From an uncultured Oscillospiraceae bacterium (lineage in GTDB: Bacteria; Bacillota; Clostridia; Oscillospirales; Ruminococcaceae), in NCBI GenBank assembly GCA_910587135.1, contig CAJULF010000006.1, positions 1 to 64,000 on the forward strand: 64,000 bases of DNA. The letters run 5' to 3'. Positions 61,055 to 64,000 of this stretch are shown piece after piece (the stretch's first letter is position 1; every line of letters begins with the position of its first letter). Position numbers and translations under genes: made by a program. Under the pieces are notes generated by a model. It was not told where the DNA came from. It saw nothing but the letters and a program-made list of their open reading frames with translations, and searched no databases.

Positions 61055-61758
61055 GCGTGATCCTTGTCACGGGCGGCACGGGGGCTATCGGAGCGGCTCT
61101 CTCGGAGGAGTTTGCGCGTACAGATGATGTGATATTCACGTATAACTCCAACAAGGAAAAGGCGCGGTCGCTTATGGGAAAACTTAAATGCCTTTGTGCG
61201 CCTATGGATATTGCCGATGTAAACTCCGTAAATGATACCGTGCGGAGTGTTCTTCGCGAATTCGGGCATATCGACATTTTGATCAACAATGCGGGGATAT
61301 CGCTGATAAAGCCGTTCCTCGATACCTCTTACGAGGAATGGCGGCGGGTCATGGACATTGATCTGACGGGAGTTTTCAATGTGACAAGGGCGGTCGTGCC
61401 CTCTATGGTTTCGCGGAAAAGCGGCGCTGTCGTCAACATATCCTCGGTGTGGGGAGTTCACGGAGCTTCCTGCGAGGTCGCTTATTCGGCAGCCAAAGCG
61501 GGCGTTATCGGATTTACAAAGGCGCTTGCCAAAGAGCTTGGTCCGTCCGGTATAACCGTGAACGCGGTTGCGCCGGGGGTAATAGACAGCCCCATGAACA
61601 GCGCTCATCTTACCCCCGAGGAGATGTCGGGGCTTGCGGAAGATACTCCGCTTGGCAGACTCGGACAGGCTTATGAGGTGGCAAGGGCGGTCAGGGCGCT
61701 TGCCGAAAACCGCTTTATTACAGGTCAGGTGCTTGGTGTGGACGGCGGATTTTATTGA
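61051..61758 (+). CDS. Short-chain dehydrogenase/reductase (FabG-like)
   Basis: A 235-residue NAD(P)-dependent SDR. Cofactor motif TGGTGAIG near residue 7, NNAG near 78, the catalytic Ser in NISSVWG and YSAAK near 143. The nearest functional class is 3-oxoacyl-ACP reductase, and it also resembles YmfI-type SDRs. ATG 61051 overlaps the clpE stop (ATGA). The true substrate is unknown; a fatty-acid synthesis cluster is not nearby. Confidence 0.82.
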   Translation: MSVILVTGGTGAIGAALSEEFARTDDVIFTYNSNKEKARSLMGKLKCLCAPMDIADVNSVNDTVRSVLREFGHIDILINNAGISLIKPFLDTSYEEWRRVMDIDLTGVFNVTRAVVPSMVSRKSGAVVNISSVWGVHGASCEVAYSAAKAGVIGFTKALAKELGPSGITVNAVAPGVIDSPMNSAHLTPEEMSGLAEDTPLGRLGQAYEVARAVRALAENRFITGQVLGVDGGFY

Positions 61759-61774
61759 CGATATGGGAGCAATT

Positions 61775-62452
61775 ATGACAAAAGCCGTTATTTTTGATTT
61801 TGATTATACCTTGGGGGATTCCACGGCGGGGATAGCCCGCAGCATAAATTACGCGCTTGAAAAGCTTGGACACAAGCCGCGCGGGATACCCGAGATACGA
61901 AAGACGGTCGGGCTGTCCCTTAAGGACACCTTTACGGCGCTTACCTCCGAAACCGAAAGTGCGGAGAAATTCGCCGCCCTGTTCCGCGAAAAGGCGGACG
62001 AGGTGATGACCGCCAGTACCGTGCTGTATCCCGATACCGTAACGGTGCTTAAGTCACTGCGCGAAAAGGATTTTAAAATCGGTATAGTTACCACTAAATA
62101 CCGCTATCGGATAGAGCAGATATTGGCGAAATTCGATGCGGAGGCGCTTATTGATGTTATCGTTGGCGCTGAGGATGTAAAAGCGGAGAAACCCGCACCC
62201 GAGGGTCTGCTTGCGGCGATATCGCATCTTGGCGCGGACAGTGTTCTGTATGTTGGGGATAGCCTTGTAGATGCGAAAACCGCTGAAAATGCCGGAACGG
62301 ATTTTGCGGCGGTGCTGACGGGAGCGACTCCCGCAGCGGATTTTGAAGTGCGCGAATGCGTTTGTATCGCGGAAAACCTTACGGTGTTGGCGGATTACGT
62401 TCTTGAAAAGGATATGAGTCGGGTGAGAACAAATCCTGAAAAATCATTGTGA
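61775..62452 (+). CDS. HAD-superfamily hydrolase (phosphoglycolate/pyrophosphatase-like)
   Basis: A 225-residue HAD phosphatase. Motif I FDFDYT with D8 and D10, motif II TTK near 94, motif III K in AEKPAP, motif IV GDSLVDAKTA. The cap domain inserted after motif I is the helical C1 type, as in phosphoglycolate phosphatase and PpaX. ATG 61775 is preferred because GGGAG lies 5 nt upstream; ATG 61763 is in frame but lacks a site. It is 16 nt after the SDR gene, in the same operon. Confidence 0.85.
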   Translation: MTKAVIFDFDYTLGDSTAGIARSINYALEKLGHKPRGIPEIRKTVGLSLKDTFTALTSETESAEKFAALFREKADEVMTASTVLYPDTVTVLKSLREKDFKIGIVTTKYRYRIEQILAKFDAEALIDVIVGAEDVKAEKPAPEGLLAAISHLGADSVLYVGDSLVDAKTAENAGTDFAAVLTGATPAADFEVRECVCIAENLTVLADYVLEKDMSRVRTNPEKSL

Positions 62453-62514
62453 TTTTTGTACAAAATGCTGTGAAAACCATGTAAAAGTTTGTCATAAAAT
62501 AATCAGATAATTGG

Positions 62515-62543
62515 TTGAAATTCGAGCCAAAATATAGTATAAT
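62515..62543 (+). promoter_or_regulatory. Promoter of the sodium-pump decarboxylase genes
   Basis: TTGAAA (62515-62520), 17-bp spacer, TATAAT (62538-62543). The leader is about 55 nt. Confidence 0.7.
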
Positions 62544-62604
62544 AATTATGATTTTGATTAACCTGCGGCTGAATGCAGCCAAAGGGAACAAGGAGACATT
62601 AGAT

Positions 62605-63105
62605 ATGAATTTTGCGCTTTCTTTACTGTCGGAAGCCGCTGAACAAGGCGTTATAGACAGACTTCAGGCGTTCACGGATTCCGAAGGTCAGTCCATAGCG
62701 TCCCAGCAGATGGCAGATCCCGATTATTGGGGTTCTGTGGGCATAATCGCTCTGGCGGGAATACTGGTGGTGTTCCTGATACTGGCAATTCTGATTTTCT
62801 TCTTCTGGCTGATGGGAACGATTTTCAAGGCGGTGGATAACAAAAAGAAGTCCAAGGCTGCCGAGAAAGCGGCGTCTGCCGCTCCGACACCCGCAGCGCC
62901 CGTTATCGAGGCAGCTGAGGATATCGCGGATAACGGCGAAACCGATCAGGACGAAGAGATAATGGCTGTTATCGCGGCGGCTGTTGCGGCATACTCCGAG
63001 CAGGACGGCAAGGAGTACAGGATACTGGACGTGCAGCGCAGCGGCGCAAGAACACGCTCGGCGTGGGGGCTTGCGGGAATAAGCGATAATACGCGCCCGT
63101 TCTGA
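62605..63105 (+). CDS. oadG: Sodium-pump decarboxylase gamma subunit (OadG-like)
   Basis: A 166-residue small membrane subunit that assembles a biotin-dependent, sodium-translocating decarboxylase. One transmembrane helix (about 36-62: VGIIALAGILVVFLILAIL core), an Ala/Pro-rich stretch, then IMAVIAAAVAAYSE as in OadG-like proteins, and a basic tail. AAGGAGA lies 8 nt before ATG 62605. It directly precedes the beta subunit. The decarboxylase may act on oxaloacetate, methylmalonyl-CoA or another acid; the alpha subunit is outside the window. Confidence 0.8.
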   Translation: MNFALSLLSEAAEQGVIDRLQAFTDSEGQSIASQQMADPDYWGSVGIIALAGILVVFLILAILIFFFWLMGTIFKAVDNKKKSKAAEKAASAAPTPAAPVIEAAEDIADNGETDQDEEIMAVIAAAVAAYSEQDGKEYRILDVQRSGARTRSAWGLAGISDNTRPF

Positions 63106-63130
63106 AAACTGACAGAAAGGAAGAACAATA

Positions 63131-64000
63131 ATGGAAATATTTAGCGATACCATTGGCGGGCTGATAAGCACCTCGGGTTTTATGGGTCTGGATATAAGAA
63201 ACATTATAATGATTCTGCTGTCCTTTGTGCTGTTTTTTCTCGCCATTGTAAAGAAATACGAGCCTTTGCTCATGCTGCCGATAGCTTTCGGTATGCTTCT
63301 TACAAACCTGCCCTTTACGGAGCTTTATCACGCGGAGCTGTGGAATCCCGCGACCAATCCTTATTTTGCTCCGGAGTATATTGAGCAGGGCGCAAACGTG
63401 CTTGTGAGCTTCACAAAAGAAACTTCTCTCGACTATGGTCGGGTGCTTCACGACGGCGGTCTGCTGGATCTGTTGTATCTCGGAGTCAAGCTCCAGATAT
63501 TCCCGCCGCTTATTTTCCTGGGAATAGGAACAATGACGGATTTCGGTCCGCTTATAGCCAACCCGAAGAGCTTTCTGCTCGGCGCGGCGGCACAGGGCGG
63601 TATCTTCTTCACTTTTTTGGGAGCATGCGTTCTGAATTTCCTCGGTGCGGATTTCTCGCTCAAGGAAGCGGCTTCCATAGCTATCATAGGCGGAGCGGAC
63701 GGTCCTACGGCGATATTCCTTACTTCAAAGCTGGCTCCTCAGCTTCTCGGTTCTATCGCGGTTGCCGCATATTCATATATGGCGCTTGTGCCGGTTATCC
63801 AGCCGCCCATTATGAAACTGCTCACCACCGAAAAGGAGCGTTCTGTAAAGATGGGACAGCTCCGCGAGGTTTCCAAGATAGAAAAGGTTGTGTTCCCGAT
63901 TGCGGTTACGGTCATCGTTTCGCTGATTGTTCCCTCTGCGGCGGCTCTCGTCGGAATGCTTATGCTGGGCAACCTGCTTAAGGAGAGCGGCGTATGCGAC
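63131..64000 (+). CDS. oadB: Sodium-pump decarboxylase beta subunit (OadB-like), partial
   Basis: The first 290 residues of a polytopic membrane protein of the OadB/MmdB/GcdB family, the sodium channel of biotin-dependent decarboxylases; the rest lies past the right edge. Family motifs: FLGIGTMTDFGPLIANP near 138-154 and IIGGADGPTAIF near 185-196, with several membrane helices. AAAGGAAG precedes ATG 63131. It follows oadG by 25 nt. Substrate not determinable here. Confidence 0.9.
   Translation, partial: MEIFSDTIGGLISTSGFMGLDIRNIIMILLSFVLFFLAIVKKYEPLLMLPIAFGMLLTNLPFTELYHAELWNPATNPYFAPEYIEQGANVLVSFTKETSLDYGRVLHDGGLLDLLYLGVKLQIFPPLIFLGIGTMTDFGPLIANPKSFLLGAAAQGGIFFTFLGACVLNFLGADFSLKEAASIAIIGGADGPTAIFLTSKLAPQLLGSIAVAAYSYMALVPVIQPPIMKLLTTEKERSVKMGQLREVSKIEKVVFPIAVTVIVSLIVPSAAALVGMLMLGNLLKESGVCD

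Overview
The window looks like chromosome of an anaerobic Gram-positive member of the Clostridia, most likely Oscillospiraceae/Ruminococcaceae. This is an inference from a GC content near 50 %, AGGAGG-type ribosome sites, TTGACA/TATAAT promoters, a T-box leader, rubrerythrin, an ECF transporter module, a ClpE-type ATPase, sodium-pump decarboxylase subunits and intracellular glycoside hydrolases. No rRNA, tRNA, CRISPR array, phage or full-length insertion sequence was recognised.

Layout. 1-14.5 kb: accessory carbohydrate genes (GH5, GH2 with a divergent AraC regulator, GH3), metA, a FapA-family polymer protein, a secreted leucine-rich-repeat protein and a degenerate GGDEF-like protein. 14.5-25.3 kb: the conserved translation operon rimP-nusA-rnpM(ylxR)-ylxQ-infB-rbfA-nrnA-truB-ribF, then gltX. 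25.6-30.8 kb: a Gld-like ABC exporter with two membrane-anchored accessory proteins. 31.2-34.4 kb: a minus-strand group of nucleotidyltransferase, RlmA-like methyltransferase and CCA-adding enzyme. 34.8-38.7 kb: a degenerate EF-G paralogue with an Imm51-like gene, and DAHP synthase. 38.75-43.7 kb: a T-box leader followed not by a synthetase but by two paralogous lipoproteins and an acetyltransferase, with tyrS 3.5 kb away. 44-51.5 kb: an XRE regulator, rubrerythrin, and radical SAM-ruvC-ruvA-TPR-ruvB-glmM. 51.9-64 kb: an rRNA-methyltransferase-like gene, a fused EcfA1-EcfA2 ATPase with EcfT, truA, DUF5711, CvpA, ClpE, a short-chain dehydrogenase, a HAD phosphatase, and the start of an oadG-oadB sodium-pump decarboxylase operon that runs off the right edge.

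The most striking feature lies between the genes. At least a dozen intergenic spacers hold a roughly 100-230 bp palindromic element with a common plan: an AT-rich outer helix (P1), two inner hairpins (P2, P3) whose sequences differ completely between copies yet stay paired, and in many copies a conserved right flank (TTTAAATAATCCGCT..AGGTCAACC). One copy has split the tyrS terminator hairpin and is flanked by an exact 21-bp direct repeat, which looks like a target-site duplication. Several copies lie between a good promoter and the ribosome site of the next gene (metA, the ABC operon, rubrerythrin), so they would be transcribed as 5' leaders. Two further small inverted-repeat families are present: one ending in TAATACTAATTC, including a copy inside the infB operon, and one with GGCAACACCGCAC ends.

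Together the genes describe a saccharolytic anaerobe whose core translation, recombination and cell-wall genes are interleaved with small non-autonomous palindromic elements. Functions are read from motifs and family resemblance; no database search was run.
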